Shown: positions 36,876 through 45,929 of the stretch, piece by piece
Layout of the letters: every line of letters starts with the position of its first letter
Numbering within the stretch: position 1 is the stretch's first letter
NCBI RefSeq assembly: GCF_002776695.1
Contig: NZ_LFJC01000003.1
Location: 1,770,286 to 1,834,285, forward strand
Length of the DNA: 64,000 bases
Direction: 5' to 3'
Origin: Bradyrhizobium nitroreducens
Lineage (GTDB): Bacteria; Pseudomonadota; Alphaproteobacteria; Rhizobiales; Xanthobacteraceae
Program-made: the position numbers and the translations under genes
Notes under the pieces: model-generated
Databases searched by the model: none
The model's input: the letters and a program-made list of their open reading frames with translations, nothing else
Told to the model about the DNA's origin: nothing

Positions 36876-37994
36876 ATGCAGTATCTAAGCCGATTCTTGC
36901 TGCGGAACTTACGAGCGGAGCGAGTCGCTCCGCTCGTAATATTCATCGTATTCGTGGGCGGCGTTGCGCTTGTGTTCGCAAATCTTTTTGCAAACCTGAG
37001 GTCTCGAAACATTGCGAGTGGCTTCGGCTACCTGTCGCAAGCCGCGGGGTTTGAAATCGGCGACACGTGGATCCACTACTCATCTCAAATGACGATTGGT
37101 CGCGCACTTATCGTAGGCTTGGTCAACACGCTTGTTGCTAGTACGGCGATTGCAGTCTTGATAACAATGATCGGAATCTGCGTCGGCTTGGTTCTCGCCT
37201 TCGGAGGTGAACTTGGGCGGGCATCGATAAAGCGGTATGTCTATCTGACGCGCAATATACCGGTGCTCCTCCATCTCGTGGTCTGGTACTCGGTATTTCG
37301 GGAAGGCCTGCCGCCGCCGCGTGGCGCATTCACGATTGGACCCATTGTTCTCAGCAATCGTGGCCTGATCCTTCCAATTCCCCAGAGCTATGGTGGCTTG
37401 TTCGAACTAGCGGTCGGACTCGCGATGGGAGCCGGCGTGATTGCAATCTCTCGCTCGATTGTAGGACGTTGGTCGAAGCTGTGGCTTATTGTCTCCACCC
37501 TCAGTGGCATCCTCGTCTGGTTCATCCTTTTGCCGACGAATGGGCCTGTCCTACGGGGCTTTAACTACGTTGGTGGCTGGGTCGTCACGCCGGAATTTTG
37601 TGCCCTTGTGCTTGCGCTCGCGTTCTACACCGGAGGCTACGTGACCGAAATTGTGCGCGGTGCAATCGAATCGTTTCCGCAGGGGCAGGTGGAAGGCGCC
37701 TTCGCGCTGGGTCTTTCCCGTACACAGTTCTTCTTTCTCATCATGATCCCACAAATCACGCGTACTATCGCGCCGGCGATGGTGAACCAGTATGTCAATG
37801 TCACCAAGGCCACTTCCCTTGGCATAATCGTGGGCTATCCCGATCTCGTATCAGTATCTAACACAGCATTGAACCAGACCGGCCAGGCCGTAGAATCGAT
37901 CGCTCTACTCCTCGCCACTTATCTGACCATTTCTCTTGCCGTGTCGTTCGCCTCGCAGCGCTGTTTCGGTGAGACGACGGAGCGCGCCGCGTGA
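36876..37994 (+). CDS. Amino-acid ABC transporter permease (AapQ-like)
   Basis: 372-residue permease, longer than HisQ-type because of extra membrane segments before and inside the transport domain, as in AapQ/BztB. Features include an N-terminal helix (VAPLVIFIVFVGGVALVFAN), LVNTLVASTAIAVLITMIGI, RNIPVLLHLVVWY, and the EAA loop EGAFALGLSRTQFFFLIMIP near residue 280. The ATG at 36876 lies 7 bp after the receptor stop. Confidence 0.92.
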   Translation: MQYLSRFLLRNLRAERVAPLVIFIVFVGGVALVFANLFANLRSRNIASGFGYLSQAAGFEIGDTWIHYSSQMTIGRALIVGLVNTLVASTAIAVLITMIGICVGLVLAFGGELGRASIKRYVYLTRNIPVLLHLVVWYSVFREGLPPPRGAFTIGPIVLSNRGLILPIPQSYGGLFELAVGLAMGAGVIAISRSIVGRWSKLWLIVSTLSGILVWFILLPTNGPVLRGFNYVGGWVVTPEFCALVLALAFYTGGYVTEIVRGAIESFPQGQVEGAFALGLSRTQFFFLIMIPQITRTIAPAMVNQYVNVTKATSLGIIVGYPDLVSVSNTALNQTGQAVESIALLLATYLTISLAVSFASQRCFGETTERAA

Positions 37995-39091
37995 TGAGCG
38001 CTATTCAGAAAGTGTATCGAAGCCGAGGCCGAAAGAGCTCCGTGTTACGTCGCTGGGTTGGACTCGTCGTTCTTGCAGTGATCATTGCATTTGTGACGCG
38101 ATGGGGGCTCCTGAACGCGGTTTTTGTGTCTCCGAATCCGGATGACTGCCGGGCGGCCCAAGGAGCCTGTTGGGCAGTTGTCACGAGCCAGTGGAAGCTC
38201 GTGCTATTCGGTACCTATCCGTTCGGCGAAATTTGGCGTCCCTCGATCGCTGCGGTAGTGCTTTTGGGAGCATTCTTTATTCCATTAGCGCGCCCCAGAT
38301 TGCTGATCTTGGCAAGCAGTTGGACGGTCGCTCTGGTGATAGCAACCGGCCTGTTCGATGGTCGGCCCTTTGGCCTGCAGTATGTGGAACCACACGAGTG
38401 GGGCGGGTTGCCGCTTACGCTCCTCTTGTCCGAAGCCGCAATTTTGCTGGCATTTCCCCTTGGCCTTGCGCTTGCCCTTGCACGGTGTAGCGGGACCGTG
38501 ATCTTGCGGTCCCTGGCCTTGGTTCTGGTGGAGTCGATCCGTGGCGTGCCGCTCGTCTCGCTACTCTTTTTTGCCACCTTGGTTCTACCGCTGTTCCTCT
38601 CTGGCTTGTCTGGTCTGGACAAGCTCTATGGCGCTGCAGCGGCGATCATTCTGTTCAATGCCGCTTACATATCGGAAGTCTTTCGTGGCGGCTTAACGAC
38701 GGTGCCGATTGGTCAGCTGGACGCCGCAAAATCACTTGGATTCCGATGGACAAGCATGCAGCGTTTTATCGTCCTACCCCAAGCCTTCAGGGCTTGCGCC
38801 CCCTCTTTGGTAAATCAAGCTGTGGGGATCGTTAAGGACACATCGCTCTTGGCCGTTCTCGGCCTCTTTGACTTCATGAACTCGGCAAAATTGGCACTTG
38901 TCGACGCTCGTTGGCGCGGAAATTTCGTCGAGGTCTATGTCGTAGTCGGCCTCGCCTACTTTTTGATGTGCTTTGCAGTGTCCGTTCTAGGACAACGGCT
39001 GTCATCGAGCCTGGAAAGACCTTCGAAGGGGGATGAGGCGGTCACACGCGCTCCGCTCCCTTCGATCGTCGTGGCGGAAAGCCAATCGTAG
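37994..39091 (+). CDS. Amino-acid ABC transporter permease (AapM-like)
   Basis: 365-residue partner permease. N-terminal helices, a periplasmic loop with [20 protein letters not shown] (AapM/BztC signature CxxxxGACW), the transport domain with [20 protein letters not shown], and EAA loop [20 protein letters not shown] near 245. The ATG overlaps the AapQ-like stop as TGATG, giving translational coupling. Confidence 0.92.
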   Translation: MSAIQKVYRSRGRKSSVLRRWVGLVVLAVIIAFVTRWGLLNAVFVSPNPDDCRAAQGACWAVVTSQWKLVLFGTYPFGEIWRPSIAAVVLLGAFFIPLARPRLLILASSWTVALVIATGLFDGRPFGLQYVEPHEWGGLPLTLLLSEAAILLAFPLGLALALARCSGTVILRSLALVLVESIRGVPLVSLLFFATLVLPLFLSGLSGLDKLYGAAAAIILFNAAYISEVFRGGLTTVPIGQLDAAKSLGFRWTSMQRFIVLPQAFRACAPSLVNQAVGIVKDTSLLAVLGLFDFMNSAKLALVDARWRGNFVEVYVVVGLAYFLMCFAVSVLGQRLSSSLERPSKGDEAVTRAPLPSIVVAESQS

Positions 39092-39156
39092 TGTTGCTAC
39101 TTGAAGGCTGCTTCGCGGAATGCAGCTTTGAACGGCAGGTTAGTCAGGATGTCATC

Positions 39157-39942
39157 ATGCTAGAGATCGCGCCCTCAGTTACCAATCATCAGATTGGCGA
39201 CGTGATTATCGAGATGCGTAAAGTCGAAAAATCCTACGGCAGCTACAAAGTGTTGCGAGGCATCAACCTGTCCGTTTCACGTGGTGAGCGCATCGTCATT
39301 TGCGGCCCATCAGGATCCGGAAAGTCAACGCTGATTCGGTGCTTAAATCAGCTCGAAGAACACCAGGCTGGCGAGATCATTATCGACGGCACGCCGATGT
39401 CCGCAGGAGCCAGAGGTATCGACAGCATACGCCGTGAAGTTGGCATGGTATTTCAGAGTTTCAATCTCTTCCCGCATCTTACGGTTCTTGAGAACTGCAC
39501 CTTGGCGCCGATTAGAGTGCGTGGCATATCGAAGGCTGAGGCCGAGGCGACCGCTCGAACAATTCTCAAGCGCGTCCATATTCCAGAGCAGGCTCAGAAG
39601 TATCCTATCCAGCTCTCTGGCGGACAGCAGCAAAGGGTTGCCATTGCTAGATCGCTTTGCATGAGTCCGAAGATCATGCTGTTCGATGAGCCGACCTCAG
39701 CACTAGATCCTGAGATGGTCAACGAGGTGCTCGATGTCATGGTAGAACTAGCAGAAAGCGGCATGACGATGCTGGTCGTTACGCATGAAATGGGCTTCGC
39801 CAGCAAAGTTGCAGACCGTGTCATCTTCATGGATGCTGGAGAGATCGTCGAGGTCGCGCCCCCTACAGAATTCTTCAACGCCCCGCAAAGCCAGCGCACC
39901 AAGAAATTCCTAGGTCAGGTTTTGCGCACGCAAGCGGGCTAG
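39157..39942 (+). CDS. Amino-acid ABC transporter ATP-binding protein (AapP-like)
   Basis: 261-residue ATPase. Walker [10 protein letters not shown], signature LSGGQQQR, Walker [15 protein letters not shown]-loop VVTHEMGFA. The ATG at 39157 has AGGA 6-8 nt upstream and gives the normal family length; a GTG at 39091 would overlap the permease stop by one base and add 22 unlikely residues. Last gene of the Aap-like operon. Confidence 0.93.
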   Translation: MLEIAPSVTNHQIGDVIIEMRKVEKSYGSYKVLRGINLSVSRGERIVICGPSGSGKSTLIRCLNQLEEHQAGEIIIDGTPMSAGARGIDSIRREVGMVFQSFNLFPHLTVLENCTLAPIRVRGISKAEAEATARTILKRVHIPEQAQKYPIQLSGGQQQRVAIARSLCMSPKIMLFDEPTSALDPEMVNEVLDVMVELAESGMTMLVVTHEMGFASKVADRVIFMDAGEIVEVAPPTEFFNAPQSQRTKKFLGQVLRTQAG

Positions 39943-40203
39943 TTCGGACGAACAACGCTTGCAGCTTCTGCTTCATACAACTCATGTTGCAAGCATGGCG
40001 CGGCTTCTCGCTTGGACGATTCCCGGGCTGCACTGGTACGCATTCGTCGTAGATCCGAGGCTGACGGAGACAACGTTCCGCAGAATCTCGTGGGAAAATG
40101 AACTATCGCTAAATGTGATCCTCAATCATCAACATGACAGCTAGCCGCACTGAAATCGATTTTCGACGCGCCCTTCGACTGCAGAGAATCAAAAATACGA
40201 GCC

Positions 40204-40932
40204 ATGCACCGCATCTTTCAAGATTTTATTGACTCATTGGCGAGTGCCCATGACCTAGCCAGTTTTTCGGAGGCGATGGCAGCTGCCTCCAGCGCTCTCG
40301 AACTATCATGTTTCGCCTATCTTGCACTTCCAGGCGGATTAGAGCGAAAACCGCGCCTAATCTCAACATATCCGGGGGAGTGGACCTCCCACTATTTGCG
40401 GAGCCGCTATGAGCTCATAGACCCCGTGATCACTCGAGCCCTTCAAACAGCTGAACCTTTTCAGTGGGGAATTGGTATGTCGTCGATTCGAGGCTCCTCC
40501 GTCCAACAACAGCTTCTTGACGAAGCGGCTCAGTTCGGAATTCGACTTGGCTTTACAGTCCCTATTCATGATGGTCATGGCCCGATCGCGGCGCTCACCT
40601 TCGCGACTTACCAGCGTAACCCCATCTTCGAAAACTTCGTAAAATCACAGGCGCGAGTACTTCAGCTTATGGCGATGTATTTCCATGCTCACGTCCGCCG
40701 TAAGCTGGCGAACGGACGTGATGTAGATGGAATACGCTTGTCTCCCCGAGAACTAGAATGCTTGGAATGGGCTTCACGAGGTAAAAGCGCCTGGGAAATC
40801 GGATGCATCCTTGGCATCTCGCGTAACACCGTCGCATACTACCTGCAGAACACGAAGGAAAAGCTGGGTGTTCGGACGGTTGTGCAAGCAGTGACGCTCC
40901 TAGCGGCTGCGAACAAAGGAAAGCAAAATTAG
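40204..40932 (+). CDS. traR: LuxR-family quorum-sensing regulator (TraR-like)
   Basis: 242-residue AHL-responsive activator. The autoinducer domain keeps the conserved contact residues Trp60, Tyr64, Asp73, Pro74 and Trp88, and the C-terminal helix-turn-helix is LSPRELECLEWASRGKSAWE with LGISRNTVAYYLQN. It is directly upstream of a LuxI-type synthase gene and near the trb genes, the place of traR in quorum-sensing-controlled ICEs and plasmids. The symbol follows this context; naming as TraR is inferred. It should bind the AHL and activate transfer functions. Confidence 0.9.
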   Translation: MHRIFQDFIDSLASAHDLASFSEAMAAASSALELSCFAYLALPGGLERKPRLISTYPGEWTSHYLRSRYELIDPVITRALQTAEPFQWGIGMSSIRGSSVQQQLLDEAAQFGIRLGFTVPIHDGHGPIAALTFATYQRNPIFENFVKSQARVLQLMAMYFHAHVRRKLANGRDVDGIRLSPRELECLEWASRGKSAWEIGCILGISRNTVAYYLQNTKEKLGVRTVVQAVTLLAAANKGKQN

Positions 40933-40943
40933 GACTCGCGCCC

Positions 40944-41004
40944 CCTGCAACTACAGGTGATGAATCAGGTCGATAAAACCGCTTTAAAGGGGGTGCAGTA
41001 CACC
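40944..41004. promoter_or_regulatory. Two short dyads upstream of the AHL synthase gene
   Basis: CCTG-CAACTA-CAGG (40944-40957) and GGTG-CAGTA-CACC (40992-41004) occupy the gap between the LuxR and LuxI genes. The first partly resembles lux-type boxes. Binding by the LuxR protein is plausible but not shown. Confidence 0.35.
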
Positions 41005-41017
41005 TTTGGAGGAATTT

Positions 41018-41647
41018 ATGATTCAACTGATCGCACCACCTTCGTATGGGGAGTTTTCCGGCACTCTCGTCGAAATGCACCGATTGCGGCATCGTGTTTT
41101 CAGGCTTCGCATGGCATGGGACGTTCAAAGTGCCGGGGACATGGAGGTTGATGATTTCGACGCGTTGAGTCCCATCTACCTGGTGCAGATGTCTTCTGGC
41201 GGCCAAGTTCAAGGTTCCGTTCGCCTTCTCCCCACCCTCGGCCCGACTATGCTTCGCGACACCTTTCCCGCGCTTCTTGATGGTCAGCCTGCGCCGTCAG
41301 TTCGTGAGGTTTGGGAAAGTAGTAGGTTCGCAATCGATGTTGTAGACGCCCCGAAAGGAGATCACGGAATCACTCGCGCCGCTTATGAACTATTTGCAGG
41401 AATGGTCGAGTTTGGGCTTTCGCGGCAACTCACTGACATCGTTACCGTGACGGATGTCCGAATGGAAAGAGTTCTTCGAAGAGCCGGTTGGCCCCTGCGA
41501 CGCATTGGCAGTCCTGCCAAGATCGGCAATACCCTGGCCGTGGCGGGTTGCCTCGCGATCTCAAGTGAGATCCTCGCAGGGCTCCGCAAGGCCGGTAGTC
41601 TTTCGACACCAGTTCTCTGGTCGCCGGTCCTGTTTGTCGCCGCCTAG
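41018..41647 (+). CDS. traI: Acyl-homoserine-lactone synthase (LuxI/TraI family)
   Basis: 209-residue AHL synthase that joins S-adenosylmethionine and an acyl donor. The invariant residues are present at almost canonical positions: Arg24, Phe28, Trp34, Asp45, Asp48, Arg69, and Glu100/Arg103 in VWESSRFAI. The ATG at 41018 follows GGAGG with ideal spacing. Pairs with the LuxR gene 85 bp upstream. The acyl chain made cannot be read from sequence. Confidence 0.93.
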   Translation: MIQLIAPPSYGEFSGTLVEMHRLRHRVFRLRMAWDVQSAGDMEVDDFDALSPIYLVQMSSGGQVQGSVRLLPTLGPTMLRDTFPALLDGQPAPSVREVWESSRFAIDVVDAPKGDHGITRAAYELFAGMVEFGLSRQLTDIVTVTDVRMERVLRRAGWPLRRIGSPAKIGNTLAVAGCLAISSEILAGLRKAGSLSTPVLWSPVLFVAA

Positions 41648-41730
41648 AAAGCCCTACACACCGAAAGAGATAAAGGTCGCCGCCTCTAGCGGGGAGTCAC
41701 TGTCTTGCAGTTTGCTACCGAGCTAAGAAA

Positions 41731-42690
41731 ATGACAGAAACCAGCATCAGGAGCGATCGGCGGAGCGCTGCAAGAGCCATTGACCTCCAGCAGCTTCGCC
41801 TGGCTGTTGTCGCTTGTGACTTTGGCAGCTTTCGGCGGGCCGCAGAAGCGCTTTCGATCAAGCACAACGTCCTCAGCCGTTCTATCAGTCAACTTGAGTA
41901 TCTGGTCGGCGCGTCACTGTTTGAGCGCTCAAGCGGCGGGATCAAGCCTACACTTGCCGGCCGGGCGGTTCTGCGAATCGCGCGGCTGATCCTTGAGCAG
42001 GTAGACATGCTCGTTGACACCGGGAGATCTCGTGGTCGCGGCGACACCGGCCATCTCGTCATTGGCTTCAACACGTCCATGTCCACAGGCAATTTGCGAG
42101 CGACGATAGCTGAGCTCAAAAAGCTGCTGCCACAGCTTGAATTGGCGACGATGGAGCGCTCTCGCTCTCGTCTGATGACTGCTCTCCGTAGTGGTGCTGT
42201 CGATGTTGTCGTCAGCCCTGGACGCCTGCCATCAAATGACATTGGATCACAGTTGCTATGGAGCGAACGCATCCTGATCTCGCTGCCTCAGGACCACCCT
42301 CTGGCAGCACGCGAAACCGTCTTTTGGACCGACTTACGTAACGAAAAGATCCTTCTAAGTGAGTACGACCCTGGACGAGAGCTGCAGGACCTGCTGATCT
42401 CGAAGCTCGTATTACCCGACGACCGCCCCACCGTAGAGCGCCACGAGGTTAGCCGTGGCATTATCAAAAGTCTGACGAGTATGGGCATGGGGCTCAGTCT
42501 GGCGATGGAATCGGATATTGGTGCAAGCTTCGCTGGCCTCGTGTACCGTGAGTTGCAGGACGGAGCGGGACCAAGTCGAGTGGACTTCTATGCGCATTGG
42601 CGCGACGACAACGAAAACCCGGCGCTGAAGCGTTTCCTTAATCTGTTGGCAAAACGCTATCCCTCGGCCCCGGCGGCAGTTGGGGAATGA
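41731..42690 (+). CDS. LysR-family transcriptional regulator
   Basis: 319-residue LysR protein: DLQQLRLAVVACDFGSFRRA and AEALSIKHNVLSRSISQLE form the winged HTH, then an effector domain starting GHLVIGFNTSM. Such a gene often borders trb clusters in rhizobial ICEs. Its last 34 bp overlap tail-to-tail the end of the DUF2274 gene on the other strand. Confidence 0.88.
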   Translation: MTETSIRSDRRSAARAIDLQQLRLAVVACDFGSFRRAAEALSIKHNVLSRSISQLEYLVGASLFERSSGGIKPTLAGRAVLRIARLILEQVDMLVDTGRSRGRGDTGHLVIGFNTSMSTGNLRATIAELKKLLPQLELATMERSRSRLMTALRSGAVDVVVSPGRLPSNDIGSQLLWSERILISLPQDHPLAARETVFWTDLRNEKILLSEYDPGRELQDLLISKLVLPDDRPTVERHEVSRGIIKSLTSMGMGLSLAMESDIGASFAGLVYRELQDGAGPSRVDFYAHWRDDNENPALKRFLNLLAKRYPSAPAAVGE

Positions 42691-42902
42691 CCAGTTCTTC
42701 TCGCCTTTGCAAATCCGCGGTCCGTGGCCATGAAGCGCGCCAGCATGGGCGCGATCAGCTTTGCCGGATCGATACGCTGCCCGTTTTCGCGTGCCACGGC
42801 CTCCGCATAGGCGACGAGATCCCGGTGGACGGACGCAGGAAGCTCAGCGGTGACCTTGACCGGCTTGTCGTCTGGCAGCGCTCCTATTCTCAGCTTGACC
42901 AT
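42657..42902 (-). CDS. DUF2274 protein at end of trb operon
   Basis: 81-residue protein, MVKLRIGALPDDKPVKVTAE with ASVHRDLVAYAEAVARENGQ. DUF2274 proteins regularly follow trbI in ICE trb clusters, and the pattern resembles a ribbon-helix-helix DNA-binding fold. Starts 3 nt after the TrbI stop. Function unknown; perhaps a small regulator. Confidence 0.8.
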   Translation of the reverse strand: MVKLRIGALPDDKPVKVTAELPASVHRDLVAYAEAVARENGQRIDPAKLIAPMLARFMATDRGFAKARRTGHSPTAAGAEG

Positions 42903-42905
42903 CCT

Positions 42906-44117
42906 CTATCCTCCGTAAGGCGCAAGTATCAGGTCACGATTGACGACAACGCGAACCGGGTAGCCAGGCCGCACTGTCAGTGTGGGCTGGATGTTGAGAC
43001 TGCGCCTAACTACCTGCTGTCCAGTCTGGTTCAGTGAGTCCGAGGCGCCGTGTCGCAATGCTTGGATGATTGCACTGTCGTTGCTGTTGGTGTCCGAGCC
43101 GGCACCTAGCTCCGTCCCGACCGCCAGAAACGTCGATAGTGCCGCAGCCTTGAACACCTCACCCCAATGATTGTCGACCTGATCTTCGAGGCCTGCATAC
43201 CCGGCAGCGTCAGCGCCAGGCTGCCTTCCAAGAACGATAGAGCGTCCATTCGGCATGATCAGCCGGGTCCAGACGAGCAGGACACGTGACTGGCCGAAAG
43301 TGACCTGACTATCGTAGATCCCGATCAGACGCGCTCCCTGAGGCACTAATAAGAACCGACCGGTCGGCGTGTCGTATACGTTTTCGGTCACCTGCGCGGT
43401 AATTTGGCCTGGCAGGTCCGATCTGATCCCCGTGATCAGGGCTCCCGGAATCACTGTCCCAGCCTGCAAGATATACGGAGAAGCCGGCCTGGTGACGCGG
43501 TCAGGGCTGACCGTGCGACGATCCACAGAAGCGTTCACGAACGCAAGCTTGCGGTCCTGGCCGTTCTGCGCAGATCCATCGTCGCCAGTGCTCGTTGCGT
43601 TCGGTGGCAAGACACGGTCGCTCCCAGCAGCCGCAGCTGAGGACGGACGCACTTCTCGTCCATTGGTCGCGGCAAATAAATGGCTGACGCGGGCTGCCTC
43701 GGTCTCTTGATCCCGGCGCTGCTGTTCCGGATCAGTGCCGATCGCCGGCGACTGACCTTGAGCGGCGAGTATCGGCCGACCGAGGTCCCCCGGGAGCGGC
43801 GGACCAAGCTGCGGGATTGGCTGGCGCAGGACGCCAGCATAGTCCTTCGGCAGCGCCGTAATACCGTCGGCAACATTGTGGTGGTCGGTACTGTAAAGCT
43901 CATCGGCCGCTGGATTACGAGAGCGATTGCTCTGCAGCGACCACAGTACCGCCCCGCCGATGACAAGCAGGGCAACTGCACTCCCGCCGGCCAAAACTTT
44001 CCGCGACAACCGTGTCACACGCGGATGCTCTGCTCTCAAGCGGAAGCCTTCGGACTGCTCCCCTTGTGTCTCCGGCGGAACTGCTTTCTCGTGATCGTTT
44101 GTATTCAGGATGCTCAT
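42906..44117 (-). CDS. trbI: Conjugal transfer protein TrbI
   Basis: 403-residue VirB10-type scaffold spanning inner membrane to outer-membrane core. Cytoplasmic N-terminus, one membrane helix (VALLVIGGAVLWSL, about residues 50-65), a disordered Pro/Ala/Gln-rich linker, then the C-terminal domain from about 210 with ILQAGTVIPGALITGIRSDL and LLVPQGARLIGIYDSQV. ATG overlaps the TrbG stop (ATGA). Confidence 0.95.
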   Translation of the reverse strand: MSILNTNDHEKAVPPETQGEQSEGFRLRAEHPRVTRLSRKVLAGGSAVALLVIGGAVLWSLQSNRSRNPAADELYSTDHHNVADGITALPKDYAGVLRQPIPQLGPPLPGDLGRPILAAQGQSPAIGTDPEQQRRDQETEAARVSHLFAATNGREVRPSSAAAAGSDRVLPPNATSTGDDGSAQNGQDRKLAFVNASVDRRTVSPDRVTRPASPYILQAGTVIPGALITGIRSDLPGQITAQVTENVYDTPTGRFLLVPQGARLIGIYDSQVTFGQSRVLLVWTRLIMPNGRSIVLGRQPGADAAGYAGLEDQVDNHWGEVFKAAALSTFLAVGTELGAGSDTNSNDSAIIQALRHGASDSLNQTGQQVVRRSLNIQPTLTVRPGYPVRVVVNRDLILAPYGG

Positions 44118-45148
44118 GACGACGGCCTCCCGTCGGTCCTGACAATCCGCACCTTCTGCTGGTGCTCACCGCCGAGCCGGAGTTCGGCGGCCGCAAACAG
44201 CCGATCGACAATCAGCACGTTTCCGTAGGCGCGGTAGTTGACGAGTTCAGTCTTGCCGTCTGGACCGATGACGAAGAGCGGAGGCATCTCACCTTGCACG
44301 ATGCCCCGCGGGAATTCGACATAGACCTTGCGGCCATCGTCATATGCTGCGAGCGGCCGCCAGGGAGCGTTGTCCCCTTCGATGGCATAGCGGGAGATGC
44401 GCTGCGCCGGTTCCGGAAGAACGGGCTTCAGAACCGCCGAACGCGATCGTCCCTGTGCAGTTTCAGGATAGTACCAGGCAACAGAAGGCATATATGGCCG
44501 TTCGCGGGAGCGGAGCTCGATCAGGTAGGTGCGCCGGTCAGTATTGACCACCAGGTTGGTCTCGATCGAAGCTCGGGTCGGCTTGACCAAGATATGGACT
44601 CGGCGCGTGTCGCCGCTCCCGCTTTCGGTATCGCCCACGACCCACCGTACGGTATCTCCGGCCGCGATCGGCCCCGATCCCGTCAACTGCTCTCCTTCCT
44701 CGAGCGCGATATCTGTGATCTGCCCCGGTGCGGCGTAGATCTGATAAAGCGCGCCGGGACTGTAGGCGTAGATTTGTGCCGCGTTGAAATACCCTCGCTT
44801 GCGCGGTTCGACCCGGGCTGCGCTATTTGCTGTTTCAATCCGGCTCACGGGTTCAGCATCTTCCTTCCCTCCCGACTTTCCGCCGAGAGCCGGCTTCCAG
44901 AGGGGTGGAACGTGAAGCGGTCGCGATCTGTCGTCGAGAGCCACCGGCGTCGCCGGTAACGGAGGCACTTCAGCGTCATAGCTGATCTCCGGCGGTATAT
45001 AAGTCGCGCACCCGCCGAGCGCCGATGAACAGAGCAAGAGCACGGACAGAAGCGCTCGCTTTGAGCCCACGAACTCGGACCAAGGCGAATTGAGCTTGCT
45101 GCGCGGGAGGGAACGCTTCGAATGAACGTCAGATGGCGTCTTGGTCAC
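44114..45148 (-). CDS. trbG: Conjugal transfer protein TrbG
   Basis: 344-residue VirB9-type outer-membrane-complex protein. The N-terminal signal ends in a lipobox (LGGC), so it is probably lipid-anchored. The core shows RVHILVKPTRASIETNLVVN and TDRRTYLIELRSRE. The start is the GTG at 45148, overlapping the TrbF stop as GTGA with AAGGAG upstream; a longer frame has no support. Confidence 0.94.
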   Translation of the reverse strand: MTKTPSDVHSKRSLPRSKLNSPWSEFVGSKRALLSVLLLCSSALGGCATYIPPEISYDAEVPPLPATPVALDDRSRPLHVPPLWKPALGGKSGGKEDAEPVSRIETANSAARVEPRKRGYFNAAQIYAYSPGALYQIYAAPGQITDIALEEGEQLTGSGPIAAGDTVRWVVGDTESGSGDTRRVHILVKPTRASIETNLVVNTDRRTYLIELRSRERPYMPSVAWYYPETAQGRSRSAVLKPVLPEPAQRISRYAIEGDNAPWRPLAAYDDGRKVYVEFPRGIVQGEMPPLFVIGPDGKTELVNYRAYGNVLIVDRLFAAAELRLGGEHQQKVRIVRTDGRPSS

Positions 45149-45828
45149 TGACTCAACTCCTTTGACCAGTTGATGGCGCGGACGTAAACGCCAAGCGGAT
45201 TCTTGCGCAGGCGTTCGGCGTCGCGGGGCGTCTCGATGACGATCGAGAGAATTGCAGTCCAACGCTCAGTCGAGCTCAACGAACCGTTGTCGTAGGTGCG
45301 CTGGGTCCACGCGACGCGAAAGCTTTCCGATGATGCGCGGATGACGCTCGAGACCTCGACGGAGATCTGCGCCTTGCCCAACTTGGCAAAGGGGTCATTG
45401 TTGCGCGCGTAATCGTTGAGCGCAGCGGCGCCGCGATCAGTCGTAAAATCATAGGCCCGGAGCCAGTTTTGGCGCAAAACGATGCCGTCGGCCGGCAGAC
45501 CTCTGACATCCTCAATGAAGCGCGCAAGATGGTAGGCGATCTGCGCATCAGTGGGTTGATAGTCGATGTTGGCCGGCGCAACCCTCTGGGCTTGGCCAAG
45601 ATGGTCGACTTCGACCACCCAGGGCGTGATCGAGCCTTGGCTCGACTGCCAAACAAGGCTACCGGCGAGACCGGTCGATAACATCAAGGAGCCGAACGCC
45701 ATTAAGCGCCAGTTCTTGGCCTGAACGCGGGCGGATCCAATGCGTTCGTCCCAAACTTGCGCCGCCTTTTGGTAAGGCGTGATCGGCTCGGGCATGCGCC
45801 CGTAGTGTACGGAAGGTCGTTTGAACAT
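45145..45828 (-). CDS. trbF: Conjugal transfer protein TrbF
   Basis: 227-residue VirB8-type assembly factor: short cytoplasmic N-terminus (NPYQKAAQ-type sequence TPYQKAAQVWDERIG), one membrane helix near residues 45-62, and the periplasmic domain with IVIETPRDAERLRKNPLGVY at the end. Preceded by a 101-bp gap after trbL that may hold an internal signal. Confidence 0.95.
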   Translation of the reverse strand: MFKRPSVHYGRMPEPITPYQKAAQVWDERIGSARVQAKNWRLMAFGSLMLSTGLAGSLVWQSSQGSITPWVVEVDHLGQAQRVAPANIDYQPTDAQIAYHLARFIEDVRGLPADGIVLRQNWLRAYDFTTDRGAAALNDYARNNDPFAKLGKAQISVEVSSVIRASSESFRVAWTQRTYDNGSLSSTERWTAILSIVIETPRDAERLRKNPLGVYVRAINWSKELSQ

Positions 45829-45929
45829 CGATAGTTGCCCCTGAGATAAAGTGAATGGTCTTAAGTGGTGCGGTGTCTGGGTTTGAGGCGCTGCCGAGCA
45901 GCGGGTGGCGAAAGCGCGATGGCCGCGTG

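Noticed and set aside
42657..42690. Overlap of LysR and DUF2274 genes as a sign of a wrong call
   Set aside because: Both frames have good family matches; a short tail-to-tail overlap is acceptable.
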